Both the position numbers and the translations under genes were made by a program. Below are positions 46,546-56,791 of a stretch of DNA of 64,000 bases, one piece after another. Each line of letters begins with the position of its first letter. Position 1 is the first letter of the stretch. A model generated the notes under the pieces. It did not search any database. It worked only from the letters and a program-made list of their open reading frames with translations, and had not been told where the DNA came from. Source of the DNA: Endozoicomonas elysicola (GTDB lineage: Bacteria > Pseudomonadota > Gammaproteobacteria > Pseudomonadales > Endozoicomonadaceae); NCBI RefSeq assembly GCF_000710775.1, contig NZ_JOJP01000001.1, positions 3,030,744 to 3,094,743 of the forward strand, given 5' to 3'.

Positions 46546-47088
46546 TCAGTGATGTGGAAAGCGCTGAGAAATTTCGAGGGACAGGTTTTCTTTGTCATTG
46601 CCAATGGATATTTGTTGATCCTGAATAACGCAATGCAGTTTCATGGTCTTATCAATCAGTTTAACCAGTTCAGTAGCTTCAGGCGGAATTCGATAGATAT
46701 GCAGATTATTGAAACGCTGAACTTTTTCCTGATACTGCTGCCACCAAATATCAGATGTTCGTGCTCCATAATTATAAATAAACACCTGTCTGGCACGACC
46801 ACAGGCCTTACGGAGCCTTTTTTCATCGGGTTGACCCAGTTCTATCCAGGTTTCAATTTCACCGCTGAGATTTTTCTGCCAGATATCCGGCTCATCGTCG
46901 GTGCTGATACCACGAGTAAACAAAAGTTCTTTAGATGCGTGTAAGGACCATGCCAATAGTCTAAGCATTGCTCGCTCATCGCTCTCTGAAGGGTGGCGGG
47001 CAATGGTCAGGTCATGATCTGCATAATAATGGCGGTTCATATCCGCAATATTGACTGCAGCTTTGTATATCGTTGCTTTCAGTGCCAT
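46546..47088 (-). CDS. yaeQ: YaeQ family protein
   Basis: A 180-residue protein with the YaeQ opening MALKATIYKAAVNIADMNRHYY. It continues LTIARHPSESDERAMLRLLAW and DIWQKNLSGEIETWIELGQPDEKRLRKA, a PD-(D/E)XK-like fold. It was first described as a suppressor of RfaH loss; the molecular role is unsettled. Length is normal (E. coli 181). Confidence 0.93.
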   Translation of the reverse strand: MALKATIYKAAVNIADMNRHYYADHDLTIARHPSESDERAMLRLLAWSLHASKELLFTRGISTDDEPDIWQKNLSGEIETWIELGQPDEKRLRKACGRARQVFIYNYGARTSDIWWQQYQEKVQRFNNLHIYRIPPEATELVKLIDKTMKLHCVIQDQQISIGNDKENLSLEISQRFPHH

Positions 47089-47176
47089 TAATCGTTAACT
47101 CGATTAAATAGCGGAGTGTAACCGTTCATGCCTTTCTGCTAAACAAAAAGCCATGAACAACGGTTGAAACGATGTA

Positions 47177-48058
47177 TTAAAAGCCAGGATGGCGGAGTGA
47201 GAGTTCCCGAATGTGCTGGTAAATGATGGGGTAATCAATGCCCGCAAGCTGTAGTATTTGAGCCAGCTGCTGATAACTGTAACCGGTATCCATTCTTTCT
47301 CGGAGAATGCTGTTAAAAGCAGTTCTGCTTTCAAGGTAGGTCTTGTAGTAGGGCAGTGATTCTACTTTTTCCAGGTTTTCGATATAGCGGTAGGTCGTTG
47401 TCTTCATCGCAGAGTTTAACGTTTCAGAAGAACCTTCCTGGTTCGTAGTTTGACGGGTGATATTTCCCATGCTATGGCAGGCGGTTTGCTTTAAGTCATG
47501 GCTGGCAGGCTTACTTAAATGCTGACTGCATTCCCCCAGCTTATTGTTAAATTTGCTGAGGATTGTCTCCTGACTTGTTAGTGAAAATGCCTGTTTCTGA
47601 TGCTTGTCAGACCATTCTGTCAGTAGCCCATTAAGCATGTCTATCCATTGTACTTTCTGGCTGTCAGGGTACTCAGCCTGGTCCAGTAAATCATTCCACT
47701 GTCGTAAGATCGATTCATTGGCCAGCTCAATGGTCTGCCCCGGAGTTTCAAGTGCTTTCGGAAGCCATGTCAGATAAAGTTGTCGAAGCTGATAACGATA
47801 GCCTTCAGTGATCATACCCTGGGCGCTTTTCTGATAAGCGTCGGCGAGCATTCCATATTGGAGCGCCTGCTCAATCAGATCCTTATTAGATCTGGCCACA
47901 TTTGGCTTCATTACTAATGTGCTTTGTTTAACAGCAATGGTTTGATGATCATCATCAATGGTATAGACAGAGGTTTTGGCACTGGAGCTGCTCATTACTG
48001 ATAAAGTAAACAAGCCGGATCCCAGCAGGATCATGATGGGTAGCTTCCTGATTGTCAT
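47177..48058 (-). CDS. Exported protein of unknown function
   Basis: A 293-residue protein with a cleavable-looking signal peptide (about 1-27, ending SSSSAKT) and a mostly helical remainder without recognisable motifs. Two Cys-containing segments (LGECSQHL, QTACHSMG) could form a disulfide. The ribosome site GGAAGGA is strong, so it is probably a real gene. I do not recognise the family. It lies about 90 bp upstream of yaeQ on the same strand. Confidence 0.65.
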   Translation of the reverse strand: MTIRKLPIMILLGSGLFTLSVMSSSSAKTSVYTIDDDHQTIAVKQSTLVMKPNVARSNKDLIEQALQYGMLADAYQKSAQGMITEGYRYQLRQLYLTWLPKALETPGQTIELANESILRQWNDLLDQAEYPDSQKVQWIDMLNGLLTEWSDKHQKQAFSLTSQETILSKFNNKLGECSQHLSKPASHDLKQTACHSMGNITRQTTNQEGSSETLNSAMKTTTYRYIENLEKVESLPYYKTYLESRTAFNSILRERMDTGYSYQQLAQILQLAGIDYPIIYQHIRELSLRHPGF

Positions 48059-48393
48059 GGTTCCTTCCGAGGGTTACAAGTTATACTATTAGTTCAATTG
48101 GTATCGGCATGTCTGGTTGTCTTTATTATGATTTTTCAGTGAGTGGTTCGTTAAGTGGCCGATGCCCCAAGGGCTGACGAAACAGCATGATACTAAGGGC
48201 TGAATTCGGCTAACTTTTGTCAAGGTGATGTAATGTTGACATGGGTCAATATGTCATAAAAAACAATACGTAATATGGCTTATGCCTGATGGAGGAAAAA
48301 CAAGGGGGATTTCTCCAGTTAAAGGCCTTTGAATTGCGGGGGAGGTAATTCATTGGCCACGAAGATGACACAGGCGACAACAATAAAATTTTG

Positions 48394-48420
48394 AAACCGG
48401 TGCTTGCTGCCGGTTTTTTG
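48394..48420 (+). terminator. Rho-independent terminator without an assigned gene
   Basis: AAACCGG (48394-48400) pairs with CCGGTTT (48410-48416), then TTT. No upstream protein gene on this strand within 3 kb. Confidence 0.75.
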
Positions 48421-48455
48421 TTTTGGTCACTTTTCAGATTACGTTCCAAAAAACT

Positions 48456-48482
48456 AAAAAAGCCCGCTAGACGGGCTTTTTT
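48456..48482 (-). terminator. Terminator of yecH
   Basis: An 11-bp stem: AAAAAAGCCCG (48456-48466), loop CTAGA, CGGGCTTTTTT (48472-48482). It works in both directions and lies just downstream of yecH. Confidence 0.9.
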
Positions 48483-48495
48483 AGTGGTGTCATTT

Positions 48496-48735
48496 TTAAT
48501 GGCAGTGGCAATTGCAGCCTTTGTACTGGATGCTGCCTTCCGCTTCTACCAATTTTCCTTTTTCTACAAACTGGTCGATCAATTCTTCAGCGGTCAGGTC
48601 TCTGGCTGAACAGGTGTGGTAGCGAGCGGTATCACCAAACTGCTCAGAGATGGCTACCAGAAGTGCATCTCTGGTCAGTGCGCTTTCCTGTTCCTTCACC
48701 AGGTTGAGCACATTGTGGCCGTGTACAGATTCCAT
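48496..48735 (-). CDS. yecH: YecH-family small metal-binding protein
   Basis: A 79-residue protein. The family opening is MESVHGHNVLNLV. FGDTARYHTCSARDLTAEELIDQF is the conserved middle, and it ends with a Cys/His cluster CNCHCH. The His and Cys content suggests metal binding. The physiological role is unknown. It is monocistronic with a strong terminator. Confidence 0.9.
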   Translation of the reverse strand: MESVHGHNVLNLVKEQESALTRDALLVAISEQFGDTARYHTCSARDLTAEELIDQFVEKGKLVEAEGSIQYKGCNCHCH

Positions 48736-48968
48736 GAATTTATTCTCATATAAATAGTGTGGACTTTAAGCAACAATACTCTGCCCACTGTATTTAAACA
48801 GTCGTATATATTCGTATACCAGAAACACGGTGTTCATTTTTCTGAAGCGGCCTCTCTGCACCTCTGTAATTTTTCATATTGATAAACTCAGCTATGTTCA
48901 TTAGACAAGAGCTTCGAAACTTATCATGTTTCTGAAGCCAGTATACAGCGCATATGAGGGGCTGGTTT

Positions 48969-50021
48969 ATGAGATCAATATCGATTGCCAAAGAATACCC
49001 TCCAGACATTGATAAACTCAGCAGAGTAAAAGGTGCCACTCTTGGCTTGCTGATTGGTGATGCCCTGGGTGTAGGTACCCAGTGGTACTATGATCTAAAC
49101 CAACTTGAAAAAGACTATGGCTCATGGATCGATGACTATCAGGATCCTGCCGTCAATGGTAGTCATGGCTTTGCTAATATCAGTCATTTCCGTTATGAAC
49201 AGGGAGTCAGGGCTGGTGATCTTTCGCAGTCAGGGCAGGTTATTGTCCTGTTGATTGAATCTCTCGCCAGCTGTGACGGTTTTAATCAGGCGGATTTTCT
49301 GGAGCGTCTGGATGATTTTTTTGCACCATTATCCGGTGAGTCCTTTTCAGGGCGTTATACCGATGAGCTGATGGTCGATCTTATCAAGGCACGGAGAATG
49401 GGGGTGCATTGGGGAGATCCTGCAGCAGCATCGGGTTGTGATACTTCTGAAGGTGCCCAGCTGGCAGCGGTTCTGGCACTGGTGATTGATGAGCCTGTTG
49501 AACTGGTTGAAACGGTTGGGAAACTACTTCAGGCGCTCTACCGAGAATCGTTTATTCGCCAGAATATGATTGTTTTCTCGCTTGTTGTGCAGGCAATGGC
49601 AAACAGTATTCCTTTGGATGATCTTCCTGCTCATTTGACGGGCATGGTGAAGAGCCCCGAAATAATGGCTGTGGTTCAACGCTACGATAACCTGTTGACC
49701 CCGGGAAATGGGCGTGTTGCCTGGCAACCTGATAATGTCAGGGTCGAGCCTGCTCTTTACATTAGTCAGGTCTACGGTATGGACTGCCAACTGATTCATG
49801 TTATTCCCTGTGCCTACTATCTTATGCATCGCTTTCCTGATCAATTTGAACAGGGAGTGCTTTCAGCTATTAATGGTGGTGGTAATAACATGGCCAGGGC
49901 TGCCTTAACCGGCGTGCTTTTAGGGGCTATGAATGGCGTTGAGGCCATTCCAGATCGTCTCGTTAAGGGGCTTCATGACAATGATCGCTATCTCCTACTT
50001 GCTGAAATGATGAGAGACTGA
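48969..50021 (+). CDS. ADP-ribosylglycohydrolase-like protein, J1-crystallin type
   Basis: A 350-residue all-helical protein of the ADP-ribosylglycohydrolase superfamily, recognised from KGATLGLLIGDALGVGTQWYYD at the N-terminus and the C-terminal ALTGVLLGAMNGVEAIP. The magnesium-binding Asp motifs of active enzymes are replaced: AGDLSQSGQ (82-90) stands where TDDT-type residues occur, and GGNNMAR (303-309) where GGDTDT occurs. GGNN is typical of the J1-crystallin-related branch. Activity is therefore doubtful. AGGGG precedes ATG 48969, and ATG 48954 is an alternative. Its stop overlaps the next start (TGATG). Confidence 0.8.
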   Translation: MRSISIAKEYPPDIDKLSRVKGATLGLLIGDALGVGTQWYYDLNQLEKDYGSWIDDYQDPAVNGSHGFANISHFRYEQGVRAGDLSQSGQVIVLLIESLASCDGFNQADFLERLDDFFAPLSGESFSGRYTDELMVDLIKARRMGVHWGDPAAASGCDTSEGAQLAAVLALVIDEPVELVETVGKLLQALYRESFIRQNMIVFSLVVQAMANSIPLDDLPAHLTGMVKSPEIMAVVQRYDNLLTPGNGRVAWQPDNVRVEPALYISQVYGMDCQLIHVIPCAYYLMHRFPDQFEQGVLSAINGGGNNMARAALTGVLLGAMNGVEAIPDRLVKGLHDNDRYLLLAEMMRD

Positions 50022-50439
50022 TGATGTATCAGAAAATTCTGAAAGCGTTTACTGGTGAGTTCCATGTTAAGTCCACCCCTCTGGTCGAGCATGAAAAGAT
50101 TATAGTGTCGGGTGTTCAGACAGGGACACTGGTCAATGATGGCAAGGGGGTTATCGCGTTGTATACGGCTAATCAAATTGATGGTGTTTTGCCGCCCATT
50201 CGAATGCAGGGATTCCTTACTTATAATACCGGTTATTCAAGGTTTGAATGCGTGTTTCTGGCAGCAATATGGATGGCCTCGCCTATTATCAAGGCCAGTT
50301 TGATGGCAAGAAACTGGTGCTTGCGCAGGTGGCTTCAGAAGGTGAGTCAAGGGTAATCACAACAGAGTTTATTGATGATGAGCACTTCAATGTGCTGCTT
50401 AGTCCCAGCGTCACCTATCCTGATCACCAGTCATTATAA
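50021..50439 (+). pseudogene. Small unknown protein gene, frameshifted
   Basis: The first frame (50021-50356) encodes a sensible start as far as GFLTYNTGYSRFE, then turns into an unlike sequence. From about 50254 another frame continues with GSNMDGLAYYQGQFDGKKLVL and TTEFIDDEHFNVLLSPS, stopping at 50439. Together they give about 139 residues with beta-rich character. One or two missing or extra bases near 50245-50260 explain it. The family is not recognised. The start overlaps the preceding stop, so it was cotranslated with the glycohydrolase-like gene. Confidence 0.65.
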
Positions 50440-50748
50440 GAGTTCGCAAGACTTTAATACTAGGCTCTGTTGACAATTAGCCCCTAGGGCTAACAGGTAA
50501 GGTTTACATTAAAGTATTTACCCTATTTTCATGAGATAAAGACTGAATCACAGTGATCATCAAGGGCACAAAGGAAAGAAAGCTCTTCTTCGTGCTCTTT
50601 GTGATCTCTGTGGTTCAAAATAATCCCTGCAACAGGTCAGTCTCCCAGAATAAATCAGTGGGTCAGAGTCAAACAGTCACTTTGCATATCCCCCAGGGGG
50701 GATTAAAAAAGGTTATTGATTTTTCTCTATGAAGGTTTACAGCGATGG
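50440..50748. other. Intergenic region with dispersed repeat and G/C palindrome
   Basis: 309 bp. It holds copy 2 of the dispersed repeat, which is itself flanked by CACAAAG (50568-50574), and a palindrome ATCCCCC-AG-GGGGGAT at about 50688-50703. No gene seen. Confidence 0.5.
50586..50621. repeat. Dispersed intergenic repeat, copy 2
   Basis: 36 nt matching 9625-9660 at 32 positions, with the shared core CTTTGTGATCTCTGTGGTT. Confidence 0.6.
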
Positions 50749-51414
50749 TTACTTACCGACAAAGCGGGCAATCATAACGGTAGGGCTTAATACACCAATA
50801 ACCGCTTCCAGTGTCACAAGGCTCTGAGCCAGAGAGCTCAGTGGGAGAATATCGCCATAACCCAGGGTGGTCAGGGTAACAAAGCTGAAATAGAGGTAGT
50901 CTGGCCAGCTGGAGATGCTCTGGCTGGACAGATCAAATGCACCTGGCGAAACCAGATTTACCATCAGGTAGAGGTAGCTGAAGGTTATGCCGGTTAATAA
51001 ATAGAAGTTAATGGCTGCCAGCAGCTTTTCAGCCTGAGGTTTTACGCTGAACAAATGTCTGATCAGCATGAGCATCATACCCAGATGGAACAACATACTG
51101 GCAATCAGTGTGAAGAAGGGAAGCCATTGTGGTGATAGAGGGAACTCTGCAAAGCCCCTGAGTATAACAATGGTGATACCTGTTATTTGCAGCCATAGAC
51201 GTATTCTCGGGCTGTCTTCCGTAAGAGCGCCAAGGGTTAATACAAAGCTGGCAATCATAAGGCAAGAGAAGAGTGTGCCTGCAAGAGACTGGTAGCCAAT
51301 AATCAACGGCGAGAAAACAATACTGCTGATGAGAATGATCAGTAGCAACCCAAGAGAGACATCCGGACTACGGCTTATTGTTTGAGGAAAAGTGAAAAGT
51401 GATCTTCGAAGCAT
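50749..51414 (-). CDS. Potassium channel-like membrane protein
   Basis: A 221-residue membrane protein. Four to five hydrophobic segments precede a C-terminal two-helix pore module with the selectivity filter TTLGYGD (182-188). It probably forms a K+-selective tetrameric channel. No cytoplasmic RCK domain is present. A hairpin GGCTGTT/AACAGCC lies at 51434-51454, 20 nt before the start, and may be regulatory. Confidence 0.88.
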   Translation of the reverse strand: MLRRSLFTFPQTISRSPDVSLGLLLIILISSIVFSPLIIGYQSLAGTLFSCLMIASFVLTLGALTEDSPRIRLWLQITGITIVILRGFAEFPLSPQWLPFFTLIASMLFHLGMMLMLIRHLFSVKPQAEKLLAAINFYLLTGITFSYLYLMVNLVSPGAFDLSSQSISSWPDYLYFSFVTLTTLGYGDILPLSSLAQSLVTLEAVIGVLSPTVMIARFVGK

Positions 51415-51753
51415 TCATACTGGCCATGTATTGGGCTGTTAAATCTAAACAGCCATGAGCTGAAAGTGTCGCTCAGTCCTAACCATGAAAATAAAATACC
51501 TGCAGAGTTTGAAAGCACAGTATTATCAGGGTGAAGGGTAGAGATAGCTGTGGCGCACTGTTTAAAAAAACAATAGCGCTCTAAAATACCCTGCTGAGCG
51601 ATTGAGAGCTATCAAAACCTGTTCATCCTGCAGGCTTTGGCCGATATTGATCAGGTAGTTGAAGTGTGCGTCAGGATTGTCGGCGGTTCTGGGCTCGTGT
51701 TATCTTTTCACGTTAAACTACTGTGTTTATAGTCAGTTATCTCAGGGAGCCGA
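51415..51753. other. Divergent region between channel gene and ftsK
   Basis: 339 bp without a gene. It holds the inverted repeat GGCTGTT (51434-51440) / AACAGCC (51448-51454) near the channel gene, and a partial LexA-like CTGT-N8-ACAA at 51558-51573. Confidence 0.4.
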
Positions 51754-54162
51754 ATGGCAGAGTCGGTTAGCAGGAAAAACAGTCAATCGGAAAGTGGCCC
51801 TTCAGAAGAGTCGGTTTCCATTCGGCGACGCAAGCGCTTAACTCAAGGAGAAACGGTGACAGAGACCCTTTCATCACGAGTGCGTGAAGGAATTATGTTT
51901 GGCTGGCTGGTACTGGCGGCTTTCCTGTTTCTGGCACTTATCACTTATGACAGGGTGGATCCAGGCTGGTCCTACGTTGGTTCGGCAAAAAATATTGTCA
52001 ATAGTGCTGGCAGAATTGGTGCCTGGTCTGCGGACTTACTGTTAACCCTTTTCGGATTTCTGGCTTGGATGGTGCCTGTTATCCTGGTTTTAAAGGCGAT
52101 CAAAGTCTTTCGCTACCGGCATGAACTGAGCGAGTGGAATTCCTGGTTGTTTCTGGTTCGCAGCATGGGCTTTATTCTTGCCATTGCTTCAGGCGCTGCT
52201 CTGGCGTCACTGCATTATCATGCGCTCAGTGAACTGTTTCCTTCATCCAGTGGCGGTATCATTGGGGAACTGCTGATTCAACAGTTCCTGCCAGCCTTTA
52301 ATGTGACAGGCAGTACATTATTACTAATGGCTTTGTTCCTGCTTGGCATGACACTTTATACTGACCTTTCCTGGTTCCGTTTGATGGACAGTGTTGGCTA
52401 TTGGAGTCTGCGTTTTGCGACCTTCTGCCAAGAGCGGGCTGTTATTCTCTATCTGTCCCTGAAAGAGAAAATCGAAGCTAGGGCGGATAGGGAACCAAAG
52501 AAGAGCATCATCCCTGTTCGAAAACAGGAACCGGCATTAAAGCTGAAAGAAGAAGATACTGCACCTGTTTCGCCAAAAGTTGTAGAAAAGAGCGTCGAGA
52601 AACCAAAAGCGCCGGTTATCGTTCCGCCCCCACCAAAAGAAAAGACATTGCCCCTGTTGGAAAATACGCCTCTAGGGAGCCTGCCAACCGTTTCCCTGCT
52701 TGATGAAGCACGTCATTCCGGCAAGGCCATGAGCCCCGAGTCTCTGGATGAAATGTCCCGACTGCTGGAACTGAAGCTGAAAGACTTCAATGTTGATGTG
52801 GAAGTGGTTGCTGTTCATCCGGGCCCAGTGATTACCCGGTTTGAAATTCAACCGGCCCCGGGCACCAAAGCCAGCAAAATTACCAATCTTGCCAGTGACC
52901 TCGCTCGTTCACTGGCGGTGGTCAGTGTTCGGGTGGTGGAAGTGATTCCCGGCAAGTCGGTCATGGGTATCGAGATACCTAATGATGACCGTGAAACCGT
53001 ATTTTTCAGTGAGATAATTGCTTCTAAAACATTTGATAATGCTGAGTCACCGATCAGCCTTGCACTGGGTCATGATATTTCCGGACAGCCTGTGATTGTT
53101 GATCTGGCAAGAATGCCACACCTATTGGTAGCAGGTACGACCGGCTCGGGTAAGTCAGTGGGCATCAATGCGATGATTTTGTCCATGCTGTTTAAATCCA
53201 GCCCGGAAGACGTACGGTTGATTATGATCGACCCGAAAATGCTGGAGCTTTCGATATACGATGGCATACCGCATCTATTGGCACCGGTTGTAACCGATAT
53301 GAAAGAAGCTGCCAATGCTTTGCGTTGGTGTGTTGCTGAGATGGAGCGACGGTATAAACTGATGGCCCATATGGGGGTTCGTAATATCGCTGGCTATAAC
53401 CGTAAGGTTAAGGAAGGTATAGATAGGGGTGAGCCACTGAGAGACCCATTCTATCAGCCAGTCTCAGCTGAAGATGTTGCTCCAGAGTTAAATACGCTGC
53501 CCTTTATCGTAGTGGTGGTCGATGAGTTTGCCGACATGATGATGATTGTCGGGAAAAAGGTTGAGGAACTGATCGCCCGAATTGCCCAGAAGGCGCGCGC
53601 AGCAGGCATTCACCTGATTCTGGCGACTCAGCGTCCCTCTGTCGATGTTATTACTGGCCTGATCAAGGCCAACGTTCCCACAAGAATCAGTTTTCAGGTG
53701 TCCAGTAAGATCGACTCAAGAACCATTATCGACCAGGGAGGAGCAGAACAGCTTCTGGGGCATGGTGATATGCTCTATCTTCCACCAGGTACCAGCGTAC
53801 CTGTACGGATTCATGGTGCCTTTGTTGCCGATGATGAGGTGCACCGGGTTGTGGCCGACTGGCAGCAACGGGGAACCCCTGACTTCGTTGAAGAGATTCT
53901 CAATGGTATCAGTGAAGGCTCAGAGGGCAGTGCTTTCTCAGGTGGGCTGGATAACAGTGAGCAGGACCCTCTTTATGATGAGGCGGTTGCTTTTGTTACA
54001 GAGTCGCGAAGAGCTTCTATCTCTTCGGTTCAGAGACAATTAAAAGTTGGCTATAACCGGGCTGCCAGAATGATTGAGGCTATGGAGGCGGCAGGTGTTG
54101 TCAGTCCCGCATTTAATAATGGTAACCGTGAAGTTATTGCTCCACCACCTCCCAAACACTAA
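51754..54162 (+). CDS. ftsK: DNA translocase FtsK
   Basis: An 802-residue protein. It has an N-terminal membrane domain (about four segments between 48 and 210), a short Lys/Pro linker (about 240-310), and a RecA-like motor with Walker A GTTGSGKS near 460 and [13 protein letters not shown]-terminal gamma winged helix ([21 protein letters not shown]) follows. It pumps chromosome termini at the septum and activates XerCD at dif. The linker is far shorter than in E. coli (1329 residues), as in pseudomonads. Followed by lolA and rarA. Confidence 0.97.
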   Translation: MAESVSRKNSQSESGPSEESVSIRRRKRLTQGETVTETLSSRVREGIMFGWLVLAAFLFLALITYDRVDPGWSYVGSAKNIVNSAGRIGAWSADLLLTLFGFLAWMVPVILVLKAIKVFRYRHELSEWNSWLFLVRSMGFILAIASGAALASLHYHALSELFPSSSGGIIGELLIQQFLPAFNVTGSTLLLMALFLLGMTLYTDLSWFRLMDSVGYWSLRFATFCQERAVILYLSLKEKIEARADREPKKSIIPVRKQEPALKLKEEDTAPVSPKVVEKSVEKPKAPVIVPPPPKEKTLPLLENTPLGSLPTVSLLDEARHSGKAMSPESLDEMSRLLELKLKDFNVDVEVVAVHPGPVITRFEIQPAPGTKASKITNLASDLARSLAVVSVRVVEVIPGKSVMGIEIPNDDRETVFFSEIIASKTFDNAESPISLALGHDISGQPVIVDLARMPHLLVAGTTGSGKSVGINAMILSMLFKSSPEDVRLIMIDPKMLELSIYDGIPHLLAPVVTDMKEAANALRWCVAEMERRYKLMAHMGVRNIAGYNRKVKEGIDRGEPLRDPFYQPVSAEDVAPELNTLPFIVVVVDEFADMMMIVGKKVEELIARIAQKARAAGIHLILATQRPSVDVITGLIKANVPTRISFQVSSKIDSRTIIDQGGAEQLLGHGDMLYLPPGTSVPVRIHGAFVADDEVHRVVADWQQRGTPDFVEEILNGISEGSEGSAFSGGLDNSEQDPLYDEAVAFVTESRRASISSVQRQLKVGYNRAARMIEAMEAAGVVSPAFNNGNREVIAPPPPKH

Positions 54163-54189
54163 CATTTACCCTTGGATAAGTTCATTTAC

Positions 54190-54909
54190 ATGATAAAGAA
54201 GACACGCTTACTTGCTGTTTTACCATTGGTTTTTTCTGTCAGTCTGCCGGTCTGGTCTGTAGAGCAGAAGTCAGTGCAGGCATCCACTCTCCCAAAGTCT
54301 GAGAGTAGTACGCCTGCCAATGTTAAGCACGATACAAAAGCTGCGGATGAGCTGGCAAAAACACTGCAGTCAATGATTACTGTCAGCGCCAGTTTCTCCC
54401 AAAGTACCATCGATAAGAGTGGTCGTCCCAAGGTGGAGAAGGGAAGTATGCAGCTTAAACGGCCAAATCAGTTCCGCTGGAATATTACGTCACCGTTTAA
54501 TCAGGAAATTATTGCCAAAGGTGGAAAGCTCTGGATGCTGGATCCGGATTTCAAACAGGTGGTGATTAAAAAGCAGGATGATCAGTCTGGTCCTACTGCG
54601 GTGCAGTTGCTCAGTGGTGATGCCAGTGTGTTTCTGAAAGAGTACGGTGTGACCCGTATGAATTATGGTCCTGAGGTGGTTTACACCCTTAGGCCCAGAA
54701 AAGTATCAGACCTGTTTGAAAAGCTTGAACTTCATTTCTCCAGAGATCAGATTTCTGCTATCAGTATTGTTGATTCTCTCGGTGGTAAACGGCGCATTGA
54801 TTTTACCCGGGTTGAGTTAAATCAGCCGGTAGCCAACCATCTATTTGAGCCTGATGTCAAAAAATTAGAGAAGGCGGGTTTTGATGTGATCGATGAGAGT
54901 GGGGTATGA
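54190..54909 (+). CDS. lolA: Outer-membrane lipoprotein carrier protein
   Basis: A 239-residue periplasmic precursor with a signal peptide (about 1-25). The mature part carries [22 protein letters not shown] and [15 protein letters not shown], all LolA hallmarks, ending in the [12 protein letters not shown] strand. It carries lipoproteins from LolCDE to LolB. Residues 26-55 are a charged low-complexity insert. ATG 54190 is preferred over TTG 54172. It overlaps rarA by 4 nt. Confidence 0.95.
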   Translation: MIKKTRLLAVLPLVFSVSLPVWSVEQKSVQASTLPKSESSTPANVKHDTKAADELAKTLQSMITVSASFSQSTIDKSGRPKVEKGSMQLKRPNQFRWNITSPFNQEIIAKGGKLWMLDPDFKQVVIKKQDDQSGPTAVQLLSGDASVFLKEYGVTRMNYGPEVVYTLRPRKVSDLFEKLELHFSRDQISAISIVDSLGGKRRIDFTRVELNQPVANHLFEPDVKKLEKAGFDVIDESGV

Positions 54910-56231
54910 CCTCCCTTTTTGATATTCCTGCTTCCAACCGCTACGAGCCTTTGGCGGCAAGAATGCGTCCCCGAACCCTCGATGAATATCTGGGGCAGAA
55001 GCATATACTGGCCAGAGGCAAGCCGCTTAGAGAAGCATTGGAGCAGGGTATGCTCCATTCTATGATTTTCTGGGGGCCTCCCGGCGTTGGTAAAACAACC
55101 CTTGCCAGGCTGATTGCCACCAAAACGGATGCTCATTTTGAAACCCTTTCAGCAGTACTGTCAGGCGTTAAAGACATACGGGAAGCGGTTGCAAGAGCAA
55201 AGGATGAACAGCGTTTTCAGCAGAGAAAAACGGTCCTGTTTGTTGACGAGGTTCACCGCTTTAATAAATCCCAGCAGGATGCTTTCCTGCCCCATATTGA
55301 AGATGGCACAGTTATTTTTATTGGTGCCACCACTGAAAACCCATCTTTCGAACTGAATAATGCCTTGCTCTCCAGGGCTAGAGTTTATGTTCTGAAAACG
55401 CTTGGCAATGATGCCATTGGTCAGGTCATTGATCAGGCGGTATCCAATGAGGAGAGGGGGCTGGGTGGAAAGGGGATCAAACTTGACCCTAGGGCTAGGG
55501 AAATCCTGATCCGTTATTCCGATGGCGATGGCCGAAAAGCACTGAACACTCTGGAGGTTGCTTCGGACCTTGCCGAAGATAGTGTGATCTCTGCTGATAC
55601 GGTTCAGGCCATTCTTGCTGATACCGGTCGGCGTTTTGATAAAGGTGGTGATGCATTTTACGATACCATTTCTGCTTTTCATAAGTCGGTGCGTGGTTCC
55701 AACCCTGATGCCGCGCTCTATTGGGCTGCACGCATTGTTGATGGAGGGGGAGATCCGCTTTATGTCATACGACGGTTGGTGGCCATTGCCAGTGAGGATA
55801 TTGGTAATGCGGACCCAAGGGCGCTTGAGATTGCCATGAATGCCTGGCAGGCGTTTGAACGGTTGGGAGCCCCTGAAGGGCTTCTGGCTCTAGCTCATGC
55901 AACGGTTTATTGTGCCTGTGCCCCGAAAAGTAATGCGGTATATAAAGCATGGAAAGCAGCGTTGGCGGATGTGAAAAGCAACCCGTCTTATGAAGTCCCT
56001 AACCACCTTCGAAATGCTCCAACCAAGTTGATGGGGAGTCTGGGTTATGGCGAAGGCTATCGCTATGCCCACGATGAACCCAATGCTTATGCGGCAGGTG
56101 AGTGCTATTTTCCAGAAGATATGGGTGTTCGACATTATTATCAGCCTAATGACCGTGGACTGGAAATAAAAATAAAAGAGAAGCTGGCCTGGTTAAACAA
56201 GCTTGATGCAGAGAGCACACAAAAGAGATAG
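54906..56231 (+). CDS. rarA: Replication-associated recombination protein A (AAA+ ATPase)
   Basis: A 441-residue AAA+ protein. Walker [10 protein letters not shown] is near 59-67, Walker [12 protein letters not shown] near 112, and sensor 1 [11 protein letters not shown] follows. The C-terminal tetramerisation region includes [13 protein letters not shown] and [10 protein letters not shown]. It acts at stalled replication forks. The 4-nt overlap with lolA (ATGA) and the ftsK-lolA-rarA order are conserved. Confidence 0.96.
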   Translation: MTSLFDIPASNRYEPLAARMRPRTLDEYLGQKHILARGKPLREALEQGMLHSMIFWGPPGVGKTTLARLIATKTDAHFETLSAVLSGVKDIREAVARAKDEQRFQQRKTVLFVDEVHRFNKSQQDAFLPHIEDGTVIFIGATTENPSFELNNALLSRARVYVLKTLGNDAIGQVIDQAVSNEERGLGGKGIKLDPRAREILIRYSDGDGRKALNTLEVASDLAEDSVISADTVQAILADTGRRFDKGGDAFYDTISAFHKSVRGSNPDAALYWAARIVDGGGDPLYVIRRLVAIASEDIGNADPRALEIAMNAWQAFERLGAPEGLLALAHATVYCACAPKSNAVYKAWKAALADVKSNPSYEVPNHLRNAPTKLMGSLGYGEGYRYAHDEPNAYAAGECYFPEDMGVRHYYQPNDRGLEIKIKEKLAWLNKLDAESTQKR

Positions 56232-56391
56232 ATTTTTGTGATATTATCCAATCATATTGTTGGTTGAACTTAACCAAATAACCCTCTGGACTTAAATCTT
56301 TGTTAATCAACATGGTAGAGATTGTCTAAGTCGTCTACGTTTATTTTCTGAATAAATTTGTCGTGTATAAATGAATCGCCGAGGTGCCGGT

Positions 56392-56769
56392 ATGGATCTG
56401 AAGCAAAATAAGCAAAATGCTATTGAATTCTATCGGATGGCTTATCAGGGAAACCCGACCAAGGCTCTTGAACTCTATGTTGGTCATGAGTACATCCAGC
56501 ACAATCCTGATGTTGCAAACGGAAAGCAGGGCCTGATCGATTACTTTACTCGTATGCACAAGGAGTATCCGGATAAAGATATCAGTTTTGTCCGTGCGAT
56601 AGCTGAAGACAACCTGGTCGCTCTACATACTCATCAGAGATGGCCGGACAATGACGAGTACGTCACGATGGATTTTTTCAGGTTTGATGAGCAGGGGAAA
56701 ATTGTAGAGCACTGGGATTCTATTCAACAAATCCCAGGTCATTCTCTCAATGAAAATACGATGTACTAG
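56392..56769 (+). CDS. SnoaL-like protein
   Basis: A 125-residue SnoaL-like protein (nuclear transport factor 2 fold) with YVGHEYIQHNPDVANGKQGLIDYF, DNLVALHTHQRW and FFRFDEQGKIVEHWDSIQQIP. This is typical of the predicted polyketide-cyclase-like group of unknown substrate. GAGG precedes ATG 56392; an ATG seven codons earlier lacks a ribosome site. Only distantly similar to the SnoaL-like gene at 13.0 kb. Confidence 0.85.
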   Translation: MDLKQNKQNAIEFYRMAYQGNPTKALELYVGHEYIQHNPDVANGKQGLIDYFTRMHKEYPDKDISFVRAIAEDNLVALHTHQRWPDNDEYVTMDFFRFDEQGKIVEHWDSIQQIPGHSLNENTMY

Positions 56770-56791
56770 ATAGTCTGATTAGGTTGTGTTC

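Larger units (their letters stand above)
48059..48498. other. Gap with a possible small transcript
   Basis: 440 bp. TTGACA at 48236-48241 is a perfect -35, but the -10 is poor. Two tiny frames (19 codons from 48289, 9 codons from 48366) precede a good plus-strand terminator at 48394. This could be a small RNA or leader. A second, bidirectional terminator for yecH lies at 48456. Confidence 0.4.

Noticed and set aside
51558-51573. LexA-like box (CTGT-N8-ACAA) upstream of ftsK
   Set aside because: The last base of the right half deviates and it is about 180 bp from the start; chance matches of this quality are common.
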